Notes: a model not told the origin generated them from the letters alone. Shown: positions 19,001 to 28,635, numbered from the stretch's first letter. The stretch: 64,000 bases of DNA from Moraxella catarrhalis (GCF_001656295.1 NZ_LXHE01000007.1:52764-116763); one strand, 5' to 3'. Program-made: numbers and translations.

Positions 19001-19247
19001 TCTCAGCAGTTTTGACCACCTTGCCAAGCCCTGTAACTTCGTTGGCTTTACGAGCGTTTTTCTTCGCTGTTACGACAGTTTCATCCAAGACAACAACAAG
19101 GTTTGTCTTATCTGTTGCCTCCGCCTTATCGGTCGTTGCGTTTGCCAGTGCCACCTGCGTGATGTTAAGCAGACCCAAAGACAAGGCACTAAGTTTTAAT
19201 ACTTGTTTGGATTTTTTGGATTTGTTGTTTTGTTTTGATTGATTCAT
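16032..19247 (-). CDS. tbpA: Transferrin-binding protein A (TonB-dependent receptor)
   Basis: TbpA is the outer-membrane channel that binds host transferrin, strips its iron and imports it using TonB energy. The intact product has 1071 residues. It has a signal peptide (core LSALSLGLLNITQVALA), a TonB-box-like VVVLDETVV about residue 48, and a plug domain with RDLTRYDPGIAVVEQGRG, SGYSIRGMDKNRVAVLVDG and a GALSGSVAFVTK end. A large barrel follows, ending in a final strand YQLALEMKF with a terminal phenylalanine. Cysteine-bearing extracellular loops are present (for example ANECANGNYEACASGG and KNCTPD). I chose ATG 19247 over the upstream 19304 because AGGTGG lies 7 nt before it and the MNQSKQ start matches known M. 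catarrhalis TbpA. The sequence closely resembles that protein from memory; no alignment was run. Confidence 0.95.
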   Translation of the reverse strand: MNQSKQNNKSKKSKQVLKLSALSLGLLNITQVALANATTDKAEATDKTNLVVVLDETVVTAKKNARKANEVTGLGKVVKTAETINKEQVLNIRDLTRYDPGIAVVEQGRGASSGYSIRGMDKNRVAVLVDGINQAQHYALQGPVAGKNYAAGGAINEIEYENVRSIEISKGANSSEHGSGALSGSVAFVTKTADDIIKDGKDWGVQTKTAYASKNNAWVNSVAAAGKAGSFSGLVIYTDRRGQEYKAHDDAYQGSQSFDRAVATTDPNNRTFLIANECANGNYEACASGGQTKLQAKPTNVRDKVNVKDYTGPNRLIPNPLTQDSKSLLLRPGYQLNDKHYVGGVYEITKQNYAMQDKTVPAYLTVHDIEKSSITNLAQRNGYYQGNNLGERIRDAIGANSGYGINYAHGVFYDEKHQKDRLGLEYVYDSKGENQWFDDVRVSYDKQDITLRSQLTNTHCSTYPHIDKNCTPDVNKPFSVKEVDNNAYKEQHNLIKAVFNKKLALGSTHHHINLQVGYDKFNSSLSREDYRLATHQSYQKLDYTPPSNPLPDKFKPILGSGNQVICLDHQGHDHPQACNAKNSTYQNFAIKQGIEQYNQTNTDKINYQAIIDQYDKKNPNSTLKPFEKIKQSLDKETYDKIDRLGFDAYVELRKQWADWTNKNSRQNANKGTDNIYQPNQATVVKDDKCKYSETNSYADCSTTRHISGDNYFIALKDNMTINKYIDLGLGARYDRIKHKSDVPLVDNSASNQLSWNFGVVVKPTNWLDIAYRSSQGFRMPSFSEMYGERFGVTIGKGTQHGCKGLWYTCEQTVHQTKLKPEKSFNQEIGATLYNHLGSLEISYFKNRYTDLIVGKSEEIRTLTKGADAGKQRGKGDLGFHNGQDADLTGINILGRLDLNAVNSRIPYGLYSTLAYNKVDVKGKTLNPTLAGTNMLFDAIQPSRYVVGLGYDAPSQKWGANAMFTHSDAKNPSEIVADKNLGNGNIQTKQATKAKSTPWRTLDLSGYVNIKDNFTLRAGVYNVFDTYYTTWEALRQTAEGAVNQHTGLSQDKHYGRYAAPGRNYQLALEMKF

Positions 19248-19833
19248 CAATGACCACCTGTTGGCTTTTGCACTTTGACACACCGATACACCCCAATCAA
19301 TCACAAGGCAGGCATCAAGTTTAAGATGCCAAAAATGTGTATGAAGTGTATCGTCTTTGAAAACTTATTTTTTACCAAAATAACCATTTGCTTGCTAAAA
19401 CCACCCAACCAGAGTGATTGAATTTTTGATTTTGGTTATTTTGGTGTACAGTTTGTAAAAATAAGTAAAATTATAATACAAATGCAAGTGATAATACAAA
19501 CCATTTGTTTCAATTTATTTACCGCAGTGAGATAAAAACCCAAATCCAACCATTTTTTACTCTATTTTTAACAATAAAGTAAAAGTATTATTAAAAAATT
19601 CTCATTCACCAAGGATAGCCATCAAACTTACCCAACGATCCATGTAACTTTCTACCCAAATTTATCATAATAACTGTTATAATAAGCCATCAAGACGCAT
19701 TTACTCTTTATGTTTGAAATGTCTTTTCTTGATTGTTAGCGATGGTTTGGTCATTCAACCTTTTAACATCAATTATCTCAAACCCATCAAAATTATTGTT
19801 AAAAATACTTTAAAATAGCTTAGGAATAAAGAT
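19248..19833. other. Divergent intergenic region between tbpA and ahcY
   Basis: About 590 nt with no supported gene. It holds the tbpA promoter candidate listed separately and, toward ahcY, a TATAAT at 19678-19683 without a good -35, followed by a leader of about 140 nt. I looked for a SAH riboswitch before ahcY and did not recognise its conserved core. No strong Fur box is visible near tbpA. Confidence 0.5.
19470..19499 (-). promoter_or_regulatory. Candidate tbpA promoter
   Basis: On the minus strand TTGTAT (19499-19494) and a perfect TATAAT (19475-19470) are separated by 18 nt. Transcription from here would give a leader of roughly 215 nt before tbpA. The -35 matches the consensus only partly. 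Confidence 0.4.
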
Positions 19834-21225
19834 ATGCCTACATCATTTAATCCAAGTATCACCCAAAACTTCACCGATTATAAAGTTGCTGATATCAGCT
19901 TGGCTGATTTTGGTCGCAAAGAGATTCGCCTTGCCGAAACAGAAATGCCTGCATTAATGGGCATTCGCAAACGCTATGCCGATGAGCAGCCACTGGCAGG
20001 AGCAAAAATCGTCGGCTGTATCCACATGACGGTACAGACAGCAGTTTTGATTGAAACTTTGGTGGCGTTAGGTGCAGAAGTTCGCTGGACATCGTGCAAC
20101 ATTTTTAGCACCCAAGACCACGCTGCTGCTGCCATTGCCGCCGCTGGCATTCCTGTGTTTGCTTGGAAAGGCGAAACCGAAGCAGAATATGAATGGTGCT
20201 TAGAGCAGCAAATCCACAAAGACGGCAAGCTATGGGATGCCAACCTAATCCTAGATGACGGTGGCGATTTGACCGCCCTGATTCATGACAAATACCCACA
20301 GATGTTAGACAGCATTCATGGCATTAGCGAAGAAACCACGACAGGCGTTCATCGTCTGATTGATATGCTGGGCAAAGGCACACTCAAAGTCCCTGCCATC
20401 AATGTCAATGATGCAGTCACCAAATCCAAAAACGACAACAAATACGGCTGCCGCCACAGTCTCAATGACGCCATCAAGCGTGGCACTGATATGCTCTTGT
20501 CAGGTCGCCGTGCCTTGGTTATCGGCTATGGAGATGTGGGCAAAGGCTCTGCCCAAAGCTTACGCCAAGAAGGCATGATTGTGCGTGTGTCTGAGATTGA
20601 CCCCATTTGTGCGATGCAAGCGTGTATGGACGGCTATGAACTGGTTTCACCGTTTGTGGGTGGCGACCAAAGCCAAGGCGTGAACACGACGCTCCTACAT
20701 GACACCGATTTGATTGTGACCACCACAGGCAACTATCATGTGTGTAATAGCGAAATATTAAAAGCCCTAAAAGCCACCGCCGTGGTGTGTAACATCGGGC
20801 ATTTTGACACCGAGATTGACACCGATTTTATGCGTAAGCACTGGAAATGGGAAGAAGTCAAACCCCAAGTTCACCAAGTCTATCGCTCTGATAATGACGG
20901 CGATTATCTGATTGTGTTATCCGAAGGTCGCCTTGTCAACTTAGGCAACGCCACAGGACACCCATCACGCATCATGGACGGCTCATTTGCCAACCAAGTA
21001 CTGGCACAAATCCATCTGTATCAAGAAAAATTTGCCGACTTGCCAGCCGACAAAAAAGCAGACAGTCTGTATGTCAAAGTCCTACCTAAAAAGCTTGATG
21101 AGGAAGTCGCTGCCGCCATGGTGGCAGGGTTTAATGGGGTCATCACCAAGCTCACCCAAACCCAAGCGGACTACATCGGTGTGCCGATAGATGGCCCGTT
21201 TAAAGCGGAAGATTATAAGTATTAA
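19834..21225 (+). CDS. ahcY: Adenosylhomocysteinase (SAH hydrolase)
   Basis: AhcY hydrolyses S-adenosylhomocysteine to adenosine and homocysteine, relieving product inhibition of methyltransferases and feeding the methionine cycle. The 463-residue protein has the expected two domains. Substrate-binding residues are seen in [16 protein letters not shown], and [15 protein letters not shown] and [12 protein letters not shown] follow; then comes [20 protein letters not shown]. The NAD-binding [11 protein letters not shown] loop follows, and the C-terminal tail ends in [10 protein letters not shown], whose Lys/Tyr residues contact NAD of the partner subunit in the tetramer. Start ATG 19834 has TAGGAATAAAG upstream. 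Mid-gene codon use and GC look like a conserved core gene. Confidence 0.97.
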   Translation: MPTSFNPSITQNFTDYKVADISLADFGRKEIRLAETEMPALMGIRKRYADEQPLAGAKIVGCIHMTVQTAVLIETLVALGAEVRWTSCNIFSTQDHAAAAIAAAGIPVFAWKGETEAEYEWCLEQQIHKDGKLWDANLILDDGGDLTALIHDKYPQMLDSIHGISEETTTGVHRLIDMLGKGTLKVPAINVNDAVTKSKNDNKYGCRHSLNDAIKRGTDMLLSGRRALVIGYGDVGKGSAQSLRQEGMIVRVSEIDPICAMQACMDGYELVSPFVGGDQSQGVNTTLLHDTDLIVTTTGNYHVCNSEILKALKATAVVCNIGHFDTEIDTDFMRKHWKWEEVKPQVHQVYRSDNDGDYLIVLSEGRLVNLGNATGHPSRIMDGSFANQVLAQIHLYQEKFADLPADKKADSLYVKVLPKKLDEEVAAAMVAGFNGVITKLTQTQADYIGVPIDGPFKAEDYKY

Positions 21226-21242
21226 TCAGGATATGTTTACTC

Positions 21243-21338
21243 ATGATTACCTTGACAGATTCAGACCAAATCACCCACATCTCACCAAAAGCCCCAACAA
21301 TCTATGATATGATTGGCATAGTCGCATCATTTAAGTAA
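21243..21338 (+). CDS. Possible 31-aa leader or small ORF after ahcY
   Basis: An ATG at 21243 opens a 31-codon frame ending TAA at 21336-21338 (product starts MITLTDSDQITHIS). A weak AGGA lies 10 nt upstream. I do not recognise it. It is short, in the 218-nt gap between ahcY and the msr gene, and could be chance. No terminator separates it from ahcY. Confidence 0.15.
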   Translation: MITLTDSDQITHISPKAPTIYDMIGIVASFK

Positions 21339-21443
21339 TGACAGCCAAATCACAAGATGATAAAATCAGCTTTGATGGCTGATTTTAAGGTTCATCACAT
21401 CAAAAGCGTCTTATCAATATCAACGATCCAACAAGGAGCTTTT

Positions 21444-23120
21444 ATGACAAAGCCACGCTTACGATCGCATATCTGTGCCATCAGTTTTGGTATCTTTGCC
21501 AGTCTTAGTATGCTATCTGCTTGCGGTAAACCCAACGACATCCAAACCCAATCCATAACGCACCAAAATATGTTACCTAGCAACACCTTGGCACAATTAT
21601 CCGCCCTACCTCAGCTTACCAAAGGCTTGGGCGATACAGGCAAAAGCGTCATTGACCCAAATAAGCCAACTTTGGTGAAGTTTTGGGCAAGCTGGTGTCC
21701 TTTGTGTTTAGCCACCTTACAAGAAACGCATGACTGGCGTGATGACCCTAATTTGGCAGGCTTTAACATCATTACCGTTGCCAGCCCCACTCACTTAAAT
21801 GAAAAAAATACCCAAGATTTTACCGACTGGTATCAAGTACTACAAGCCGATTATCCAAATCTGCCTGTATTGATTGACAGTAGCGGCCAGCTCATTAAAG
21901 AACTTGGTGTACAGGTCTATCCCAGCTGGGCAATCTTGGACAAAAATGGGCAACTTGTGTATCTTAATAAAGGCAATCTTAGCTTTGAGCAAGTGTCTTA
22001 TTTGGCAAAAAATCCACAAGAGCTAGACCAGCTTAAAGCCCACGGTGGTCAGACCGCCATGCCCACCAAAAATAAAGAGGGTGTATATTATAACGATCAA
22101 GGCAAGCCTTTAAATACCAAAACTATCCATCTGGCGGGCGGCTGTTTTTGGGGGGTGGAAGCTTACTTTGAGCGTATTGATGGCGTGGTAGATGCTGTCA
22201 GTGGTTATGCCAATGGCAATGAAACAATCACCAATCCAAGCTATGAACAAGTCATTGCAGGCTCAGGACACGCCGAGACAGTCAAAGTAGTTTATGATGC
22301 TGATAAGGTGGATTTGGACACTCTATTACATTATTATTTTAGGATTGTTGACCCAACCAGCGTCAATAAACAAGGTCATGACCGTGGCATACAGTATCGC
22401 ACAGGCGTTTATTATACCGATCCAAGCGACAAAGCGATTATTGAGAATGCCTTAAATGAATTACAACAAAAATATAAAGCACCCATCGTCGTAGAAAATC
22501 TGCCCCTAAAGCACTTTTCCCTTGCTGAAGCGTATCACCAAGATTATCTCACCAAAAACCCAAATGGCTACTGTCATGTGGATCTAAGTCTTGCCAATGA
22601 TAAAATCACGAGTAAAGCTCCCACCCTACCAAAGGCAAGCACTATCCAAGAGGCTCTTGACCCAAGACGCTATCAAGCTTTTACTAAAGATAATTTAAAA
22701 CAAAGCTTAACCAAAGCTCAATATGATATCACCCAGAACGCAGGCACAGAGCGGGCATTTAGCCATGCTTATGACCATCTGTTTGATGATGGGCTGTATG
22801 TAGACATTGTCAGCGGTGAGCCACTATTCTTATCTACCGATAAATACAACTCAGGCTGTGGCTGGCCAAGTTTTACCAAGCCGATTGATCCACAAGTCAT
22901 CAGCAAACATACCGACACCAGCTATAATATGATACGCACCGAGGTACGCTCACGCATTGCCAATTCACATCTAGGGCATGTGTTCCCTGATGGTCCAAAG
23001 GCACGGGGCGGACTGCGTTACTGCATCAATGGCGATGCGTTAAAATTCATCCCCAAAGCGGACATGGAAAAACAAGGCTATGGGGTATTGTTACCACTGA
23101 TTAAGCCTGCCCAACCTTAA
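21444..23120 (+). CDS. msrAB: Thioredoxin-MsrA-MsrB trifunctional methionine sulfoxide reductase lipoprotein
   Basis: This is a fused repair enzyme (PilB/MsrAB type) that reduces both S- and R-methionine sulfoxide in oxidised envelope proteins. Domain order in the 558-residue product: signal peptide with lipobox LSAC; a thioredoxin-like domain with WCPLC redox motif (about residues 90-94) that takes electrons from DsbD; MsrA with the GGCFWG catalytic motif (about 230); and MsrB with zinc/structural CGWPSF and catalytic cysteine in GGLRYCING near the end. I set the start at ATG 21444, preceded by AAGGAG; the upstream ATG at 21357 would add 29 unlikely residues. The lipobox suggests membrane anchoring at the periplasmic face. 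A terminator follows. Confidence 0.93.
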   Translation: MTKPRLRSHICAISFGIFASLSMLSACGKPNDIQTQSITHQNMLPSNTLAQLSALPQLTKGLGDTGKSVIDPNKPTLVKFWASWCPLCLATLQETHDWRDDPNLAGFNIITVASPTHLNEKNTQDFTDWYQVLQADYPNLPVLIDSSGQLIKELGVQVYPSWAILDKNGQLVYLNKGNLSFEQVSYLAKNPQELDQLKAHGGQTAMPTKNKEGVYYNDQGKPLNTKTIHLAGGCFWGVEAYFERIDGVVDAVSGYANGNETITNPSYEQVIAGSGHAETVKVVYDADKVDLDTLLHYYFRIVDPTSVNKQGHDRGIQYRTGVYYTDPSDKAIIENALNELQQKYKAPIVVENLPLKHFSLAEAYHQDYLTKNPNGYCHVDLSLANDKITSKAPTLPKASTIQEALDPRRYQAFTKDNLKQSLTKAQYDITQNAGTERAFSHAYDHLFDDGLYVDIVSGEPLFLSTDKYNSGCGWPSFTKPIDPQVISKHTDTSYNMIRTEVRSRIANSHLGHVFPDGPKARGGLRYCINGDALKFIPKADMEKQGYGVLLPLIKPAQP

Positions 23121-23144
23121 TTATTAATTATTAATTAATATAAA

Positions 23145-23177
23145 AAATGGCACAGTTTAGATTTGTGCCATTTTTTT
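23145..23177 (+). terminator. Intrinsic terminator after msrAB
   Basis: AAATGGCACA (23145-23154) pairs with TGTGCCATTT (23164-23173) around a 9-nt loop, followed by a T run to 23177. It lies 25 nt past the msrAB stop. Confidence 0.85.
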
Positions 23178-23435
23178 ACTTAAAATGGCACCAAATCATT
23201 CAAAAAGCTTCAATAATTTTATTCAAATTGATTAAATCTTGTTATAATAGCAAGCTTTAGCCATCTTTAAGAATACCGCATAGCACAGTTTTTTATCATT
23301 CTGATCGCTAGGCGTATTCACTGATTGCTTGGCAAAAAGCATGCCTGCCTTATATTAATCATATCACTCACACCAAGCCCAATACGACATTGGTCGCTGA
23401 TTTGGGTTTAATTTAAGTCATTTAACTGGTCAAAT

Positions 23436-24176
23436 ATGCCAAGATTTTTTGTTGATACACCGCTCACCACTAACCTGATTGGACAAATCATCACCCTACC
23501 TGACCATGTCACACATCATTGGTGCAAGGTGCTGCGTGCTTCGGTTGGTGATTGTGCCTTTTTGTTTGATGGGATGGGTGGTGAGTACACAGTAACGCTT
23601 ACGCATATTGATAAAAAATCTGCCAGCGTCAAGATTGACGCCTATCACCCTATCAACCGTACGCCACCGTTTCGTGCCAGTATCGGCTTGGTGATGAGCC
23701 GTGGTGATCGCATGGATTATGCCATACAAAAAGCCACCGAAATGGGCGTTCATTGTATTCATTTATTGACCAGTGACCGTTGCCAAGCCCATCTCAAATA
23801 CGACAGAGATTTTAAGAAAATCACACATTGGCAAAGTGTTGCCGTCGCTGCTTGTGAGCAGTGCGGTATGAATATCGTTCCAAATATTATCGCACCCATC
23901 TTGCTTGATGAATGGGTGGTCAACTGTCAAGATGAACTAAAACTGGTGCTTGCACTTAGCGAAAATAACCCTGCTTTTGACAAAATTTTACCAAAAAATA
24001 TCAGCCTGTTGATCGGTGCCGAAGGCGGCTTAAGCCCAAGAGAGATTGATTTGGCGATTCATCATGGTTTTGTACCATGGCGGATTGGCGAGCGTGTGCT
24101 TCGTACAGAAACTGCACCCGTGGTCGCCTTGAGTGCATTGACACTGTTGGCTGACCTCAACCAATCACCACTTTAA
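23436..24176 (+). CDS. rsmE: 16S rRNA (uracil(1498)-N(3))-methyltransferase
   Basis: RsmE methylates U1498 of 16S rRNA in the assembled 30S subunit. The 246-residue protein has the N-terminal PUA-like domain (HVTHHWCKVLRASVGD) and a C-terminal SPOUT knot fold. Characteristic SAM-binding elements are QKATEMGVHCIHLLTSDR, ACEQCGMNIVP, LLIGAEGGLSPREID and the terminal LGERVLRTETAPV-type loop, here RIGERVLRTETAPVVALSAL. A possible -10 TATAAT near 23240 implies a leader of about 190 nt with no visible structure or ORF. Its stop TAA (24174-24176) directly abuts the folP stop on the other strand, so the two genes converge with no spacer. Confidence 0.93.
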   Translation: MPRFFVDTPLTTNLIGQIITLPDHVTHHWCKVLRASVGDCAFLFDGMGGEYTVTLTHIDKKSASVKIDAYHPINRTPPFRASIGLVMSRGDRMDYAIQKATEMGVHCIHLLTSDRCQAHLKYDRDFKKITHWQSVAVAACEQCGMNIVPNIIAPILLDEWVVNCQDELKLVLALSENNPAFDKILPKNISLLIGAEGGLSPREIDLAIHHGFVPWRIGERVLRTETAPVVALSALTLLADLNQSPL

Positions 24177-25067
24177 TTAGCCGTATAATGCCTGCCACAG
24201 TTGCACGGCTTGTGCCATCGGCTTAACATCATGCACACGCACAATATGCACGCCTTGCTGTAGTGCGATAAAATGTGCAAGTGTCCCCAAATTATCTCGC
24301 TCAATCGGTTGATGATTTTTAAGATATTCAAGTCCGCTATTGGTTAAAACCTCACCCAAAAATCGCTTGCGGGATACACCAAATAACATAGGCATCTTAA
24401 AATGCTGAATGATTTGCTGTAAATTTTGCATAATTTGAATGTGATGTTCATAATTTTTTGAAAATCCCATACCAATATCAATGATAATTTTTTCTTGCCC
24501 AATGCCTGCAGCCATTGCCTTATCAATCCTTATTTGAAGCTCAGTGATGACATCAGCAAGCACATCGTTATAACTTGTCAACTCATTCATCGTCTGAGTC
24601 ATGGTATCAGGCGTGCCACGGCTATGCATGATGACCACAGGACACCCAAGATTAGCCACCATATCACAAGCACCCTCTCGGCTTAGACCACGCACATCAT
24701 TGACAATGTCAGCACCTGCACCCATTGCCTGAAGCATTACCACAGGATCACTGGTATCCACAGACAACCACAAATCTTCACCAAAATTTTCACGAATAGC
24801 GGTGATGATAGGTATCACACGCTCAAGCTCTTCATCGGTACTAACCTTTGGGGCATAGGGGCGTGTGGACTCTCCACCAATATCAATGATATCAACGCCA
24901 TGGGCGATCATCTGCTCGGCGTGAACCAAAGCAGCATCCAAATGGTTAAAACACCCCCCATCTGAAAATGAATCTGGCGTCATATTAAGTACGCCCATCA
25001 CCTTTGGCACATCAAAAGTCATGACTTTATTACGGTGGCGAATGGATTTGGTCATAGAATAAGGCAT
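24177..25067 (-). CDS. folP: Dihydropteroate synthase
   Basis: FolP condenses 6-hydroxymethyl-dihydropterin pyrophosphate with p-aminobenzoate in folate synthesis and is the sulfonamide target. The TIM-barrel motifs are all present: MGVLNMTPDSFSDGG near the N-terminus, DIGGESTRPYA, SVDTSDP, NDVRG, VIMHSRGTP, DIGMGFSKNYEHH, GVSRKRFLG and the C-terminal VRVHDV. I prefer ATG 25067 (product starts MPYSMTKS), with GAG 8 nt upstream; GTG 25076 is an alternative, and a further in-frame ATG lies at 25022. The 296-residue length is slightly long for the family because of the N-terminal extension. Whether resistance-type substitutions exist cannot be judged without a reference. Confidence 0.95.
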   Translation of the reverse strand: MPYSMTKSIRHRNKVMTFDVPKVMGVLNMTPDSFSDGGCFNHLDAALVHAEQMIAHGVDIIDIGGESTRPYAPKVSTDEELERVIPIITAIRENFGEDLWLSVDTSDPVVMLQAMGAGADIVNDVRGLSREGACDMVANLGCPVVIMHSRGTPDTMTQTMNELTSYNDVLADVITELQIRIDKAMAAGIGQEKIIIDIGMGFSKNYEHHIQIMQNLQQIIQHFKMPMLFGVSRKRFLGEVLTNSGLEYLKNHQPIERDNLGTLAHFIALQQGVHIVRVHDVKPMAQAVQLWQALYG

Positions 25068-25170
25068 AAAATACACTCAAGATTTCAAATACCTTATCAT
25101 ACCACAACTTGATTTTTTGGGTAGGTAATCCCCATTAAAGCATTTTACATATTAATTTTAAGGATTTGTA

Positions 25171-26580
25171 TTGCAATATTTTGACAGACACGAAGGCGGA
25201 GAAAACGCCATTTTGGTTCACTTGGACATTCACCAAATCACCGATCCTGATGACCTAGAAGAATTTCGCTTGTTAGTACATTCAGCAGGTGCAAACGAAA
25301 TAGAAATCATCACAGGCAGTCGCAGTAAGCCACATGCCAAATACTTTGTTGGTACAGGCAAAGCCGAAGAAATCGCTGAAGCAGTCAAGCGTTTTCGTGA
25401 TACCAATGACGATAATACAGATGATGTTATTGTGATTTTTAATCACACACTCACTCCAAGTCAGGAGCGAAACTTAGAATCATTGATCAAATGCCGTGTG
25501 CTTGACCGCACGGGGCTTATCTTAGATATTTTTGCGCAGCGTGCACGCACTTATGAAGGTAAATTACAAGTTGAGCTTGCACAGCTTAATCACCTTGCCA
25601 CGCGTCTTGTGCGCGGCTGGACGCATCTTGAACGCCAAAAAGGCGGTATCGGACTGCGTGGTCCTGGTGAAACTCAGTTAGAAACGGATCGCCGATTGCT
25701 CCAAATTCGGGTGACACAGCTCAAAGCCAAACTTGATAAAGTCAAACAAACCCGCAAACAAGGTCGTGCAAAACGCCAAAAATCAGACATACCAACCGTG
25801 TCATTGGTCGGCTATACCAACGCAGGGAAATCAACGCTATTTAACCGCTTAACTGACGATAATATCTATGCTGCCGATCAGCTTTTTGCTACGCTTGATC
25901 CGACGCTGCGCCGTGTCAAATGGCCAGGTGTCGGTAATGTGGTATTGGCAGACACAGTGGGATTTGTACGCCATTTGCCGCACGAACTGGTAGAAAGCTT
26001 TCATGCGACACTAGAAGAGACGCTTGAGGCGGATTTATTGCTACATGTGATCGATGCCGCCAGTGAGGATATGCATGCCCAAATCGAGGCGGTGAATGAT
26101 GTGCTTGAACAAATACAGGCGGATGCGCCGATTTTATTGGTATTTAATAAGATTGATAAAAACGGCGAGCCTGCCAAAGTACATTATCAAGACCAAGGCG
26201 TGCCGCATCGGGTTTATGTGTCTGCCAAAGACAATCTAGGCATAAACCAGCTGATGTTAGCAGTCCAAGAACTTTTATCAGGGCATTTAAATCATTACAC
26301 ACTGACTTTGCCCCACCATGCAGGCGCCCTAAAAAACACCCTGCACGAGCTTGGCGTGATTGAGTCAGAAAGCTTTGATGAGCTGGGTCATCAAGTACTG
26401 GGTGTGCGCCTGTCACCCGCTAAGCTGACTCAGCTACTTGGGCAATACGCACTCAATCCCAACCAAGTCCTGCCCTCGGATCAAGCCAAAAGCTTAGAGC
26501 CTGTGCTTGAACCATTTGAAGAAGTGCTTAAGCAACATGATGATAAGTCAGACGATCAGCTGAATCCCTTTTGTTTATAA
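25171..26580 (+). CDS. hflX: Ribosome-associated GTPase HflX
   Basis: HflX is a GTPase that splits stalled 70S ribosomes and associates with 50S subunits after stress. The 469-residue protein has the N-terminal HflX domain (GTGKAEEIAEAVKRF, FNHTLTPSQERNLE, CRVLDRTGLILDIFAQRARTYEGKLQVELAQL, GERGPGETQLE-type motif as GLRGPGETQLETDRR). A coiled helix follows, then the G domain: GYTNAGKST (P-loop), DPTLRR, DTVGFVR (G3), NKID (G4) and VSAK (G5). The start is TTG at 25171, with AAGGA 8 nt upstream and no better ATG nearby. In enterics hflX follows hfq; here it stands alone and ends in a shared terminator. Confidence 0.95.
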   Translation: MQYFDRHEGGENAILVHLDIHQITDPDDLEEFRLLVHSAGANEIEIITGSRSKPHAKYFVGTGKAEEIAEAVKRFRDTNDDNTDDVIVIFNHTLTPSQERNLESLIKCRVLDRTGLILDIFAQRARTYEGKLQVELAQLNHLATRLVRGWTHLERQKGGIGLRGPGETQLETDRRLLQIRVTQLKAKLDKVKQTRKQGRAKRQKSDIPTVSLVGYTNAGKSTLFNRLTDDNIYAADQLFATLDPTLRRVKWPGVGNVVLADTVGFVRHLPHELVESFHATLEETLEADLLLHVIDAASEDMHAQIEAVNDVLEQIQADAPILLVFNKIDKNGEPAKVHYQDQGVPHRVYVSAKDNLGINQLMLAVQELLSGHLNHYTLTLPHHAGALKNTLHELGVIESESFDELGHQVLGVRLSPAKLTQLLGQYALNPNQVLPSDQAKSLEPVLEPFEEVLKQHDDKSDDQLNPFCL

Positions 26581-26584
26581 TCAA

Positions 26585-26616
26585 AAAAAAGACTGCCTAA
26601 TAAAGCAGTCTTTTTT
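26585..26616. terminator. Bidirectional terminator between hflX and htpX
   Basis: GACTGC (26591-26596) pairs with GCAGTC (26605-26610), extended by A6 and T6 on the outside. The symmetric A/T arms mean it can stop transcripts from both convergent genes. Confidence 0.85.
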
Positions 26617-26639
26617 GATGATAAAATAGCTAGTAAAGA

Positions 26640-27545
26640 CTAACCATTGAATTTTTGTAGCGAAGCGATACGATCATCTAAAGTGGGATGAGAGCGAAAT
26701 AAGCTGGCAATGCTAAAGCCTTGAGATTGACCACTTGCGATGGCAAATGCTTTCATTGATTCAGGCATCTGATCTGGAAGCGCTTCGGCAGGACGCAGGG
26801 CATTGAGTGCGCTGATCATCTTATCACGACCAGCCAGGCGTGCGCCCATCTCATCAGCACGGTATTCACGCAGGCGCGAGAACCACATGACGATCGCTGA
26901 TGCCAAAATACCCAACAAAATATCCATCACGATACTGGTCACAAAATAGGCGATGCCTGGCGAATCACTTTCATTCTTAAAGATCGCACGATCCACAAAA
27001 TTACCAATAATACGCGCAAAGAACATCACAAAGGCATTGACCACGCCTTGAATCAGCGCCAAAGTCACCATATCACCGTTGGCGACATGACCGATTTCGT
27101 GCGCAAGCACCGCTTCGACTTCATCAGGTGTCATCGTATGGATAAGACCTGACGATACAGCAACCAAAGCTTTATTTTTATTCCAGCCGGTAGCAAATGC
27201 GTTAGGCTGAGCATTATCAAAAATACCCACTTCAGGCATGCCAATGCCAACTTCACGCGCTTGGCGAGCGACGGTGTCGACCAGCCACTGCTCTGTGCCA
27301 TTTCTTGGGGTATCAATCACGATGGTGCCGGTTGATTTTTTTGCCATCCACTTGGACAAAAACAACGAAATGACTGAGCCAATCATACCGTATAACAAAC
27401 ACATCACCGCCAAGCTGACATAGTTTAGCCCGCCTGAACCATGGACATTACCCAAGCCAAAGACCTGCGAGAGCACCATGAAAACGATGCTAAAGACGAT
27501 CAATACGGCTAAGTTGGTTAATAAGAATAAACCAATTCGCATCAT
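26640..27545 (-). CDS. htpX: Membrane-bound zinc protease HtpX
   Basis: HtpX is an inner-membrane M48 metalloprotease that cuts misfolded membrane proteins and works alongside FtsH. The 301-residue protein has two N-terminal hydrophobic segments (about 4-25 and 42-62), the zinc-binding HEIGH motif (about residues 149-153) in a [12 protein letters not shown] context, two further hydrophobic segments (about 165-185 and 200-225), a third zinc ligand glutamate in [10 protein letters not shown], and the conserved [14 protein letters not shown]-terminus. Start: MMRIG, two stacked ATGs with AAGGAAATTCACAG upstream. Often induced by CpxR in enterics; no such site is identified here. Confidence 0.95.
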   Translation of the reverse strand: MMRIGLFLLTNLAVLIVFSIVFMVLSQVFGLGNVHGSGGLNYVSLAVMCLLYGMIGSVISLFLSKWMAKKSTGTIVIDTPRNGTEQWLVDTVARQAREVGIGMPEVGIFDNAQPNAFATGWNKNKALVAVSSGLIHTMTPDEVEAVLAHEIGHVANGDMVTLALIQGVVNAFVMFFARIIGNFVDRAIFKNESDSPGIAYFVTSIVMDILLGILASAIVMWFSRLREYRADEMGARLAGRDKMISALNALRPAEALPDQMPESMKAFAIASGQSQGFSIASLFRSHPTLDDRIASLQKFNG

Positions 27546-27623
27546 CTGTGAATTTCCTTTTATAAATCAAAAATATAACTGACAAAAGTCTTACTATTAT
27601 AATGATAAATACGCAAAATAAAA

Positions 27624-27655
27624 GGCAAAAACTTCGACTCATCAAAGTTTTTGCC
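27624..27655 (-). terminator. Terminator after the lytic transglycosylase gene
   Basis: GGCAAAAACTT (27624-27634) pairs perfectly with AAGTTTTTGCC (27645-27655), loop 10 nt. On the minus strand the stem is followed by TTTTATTTT. It lies 72 nt after the transglycosylase stop. Confidence 0.65.
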
Positions 27656-27726
27656 TGTATAGACACAAAAAGCTAACAACTTTTTGGGTTTAAGCAATTT
27701 TAATCTATCCTAAACGGAAGATCTGA

Positions 27727-28635
27727 TTACTCATTGTTTGAAAAATAAATACGCGCAGAGGCTTCACGGCTAATCACAGGATTGCTTGGCGTCGCTTGTG
27801 TGACTGGCTGAACATAAGAAGTCGTCGTATTCATCTGTGCTGCTGGCGTGCTGTTCATCGCAAGCATAGTGCGATTGGTATCATAGCCTTGATACAGCGC
27901 TGCATCCATACGATAGATGTTGTTATAGCGATCATTAACCTTGACCACATAGTTTCTGGTCTCACGAAACGGAGGAATGCCGCCATGCTTTCTGACATTA
28001 CCAGGACCTGCATTATAAGCTGCGATCACGTGGTTTGGATTGCTAAATTGGCTCTGCAGATACGCCAAATACTTGGTGCCGCCTTCGATATTTTGGGCAG
28101 GATCCCACGCATTATACACACCCATATCACGAGCTGTGCCTGGCATCAGCTGCATCAGACCCATGGCGCCCACGCGTGAGCGCGCATTGGGATTAAAGCT
28201 TGATTCGGTATGAATGACCGCCTTAATCAATGCAGGATCTACGCCATGTCTTGCCGCAGATTCTCGGATCAGATGATCGTAGGCGCTACGCTCAGAATAA
28301 CCACCTGAGTAGCTTGAATAATTACTTGCTGCAAAATTGGCAGAAAAGTTGGTCGCAGACTCACCATTGGTATACAAACGGCTAACCACTTGAGGCTCAC
28401 TGCTTAATCTGGTGAATTTTTGGGAATTGCTGGTACTGGTTTGCAAATTGGTCAATAGGCTAGACTCTACAGCGTTTTGACTGTTTGCTAAAGTATAGGC
28501 TGTTGCCACAGTCGCGTTGGCAGAACCTTGAGGCGCAATATAAACCGAGACAGGGTTTTGGGCAAATGCACTACCGCTAAGCATGCCAAATGTCACTAAA
28601 GTCAGGGCATTTACATGGATTTTTGAAGTTTGCAT
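27727..28635 (-). CDS. Lytic transglycosylase (SLT domain)
   Basis: A secreted murein lytic transglycosylase of 302 residues that cleaves the MurNAc-GlcNAc bond. The ATG at 28635 begins a good signal peptide ending in GSAFA; the upstream GTG at 28674 would add a charged stretch before it and is less likely. A Ser/Asn-rich linker spans about residues 25-110. The SLT domain follows, with the catalytic glutamate in KAVIHTESSFNPNARS, then GAMGLMQLMPGTA, NIEGGTKYLAYL and VIAAYNAGPGNV, all standard family-1 motifs. The C-terminal part is low in conservation. No partner gene is evident. Confidence 0.88.
   Translation of the reverse strand: MQTSKIHVNALTLVTFGMLSGSAFAQNPVSVYIAPQGSANATVATAYTLANSQNAVESSLLTNLQTSTSNSQKFTRLSSEPQVVSRLYTNGESATNFSANFAASNYSSYSGGYSERSAYDHLIRESAARHGVDPALIKAVIHTESSFNPNARSRVGAMGLMQLMPGTARDMGVYNAWDPAQNIEGGTKYLAYLQSQFSNPNHVIAAYNAGPGNVRKHGGIPPFRETRNYVVKVNDRYNNIYRMDAALYQGYDTNRTMLAMNSTPAAQMNTTTSYVQPVTQATPSNPVISREASARIYFSNNE

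Noticed and set aside
19684..19833. Possible S-adenosylhomocysteine riboswitch before ahcY
   Set aside because: I looked for the conserved core and stem pattern and did not find it. The leader has no strong hairpin.
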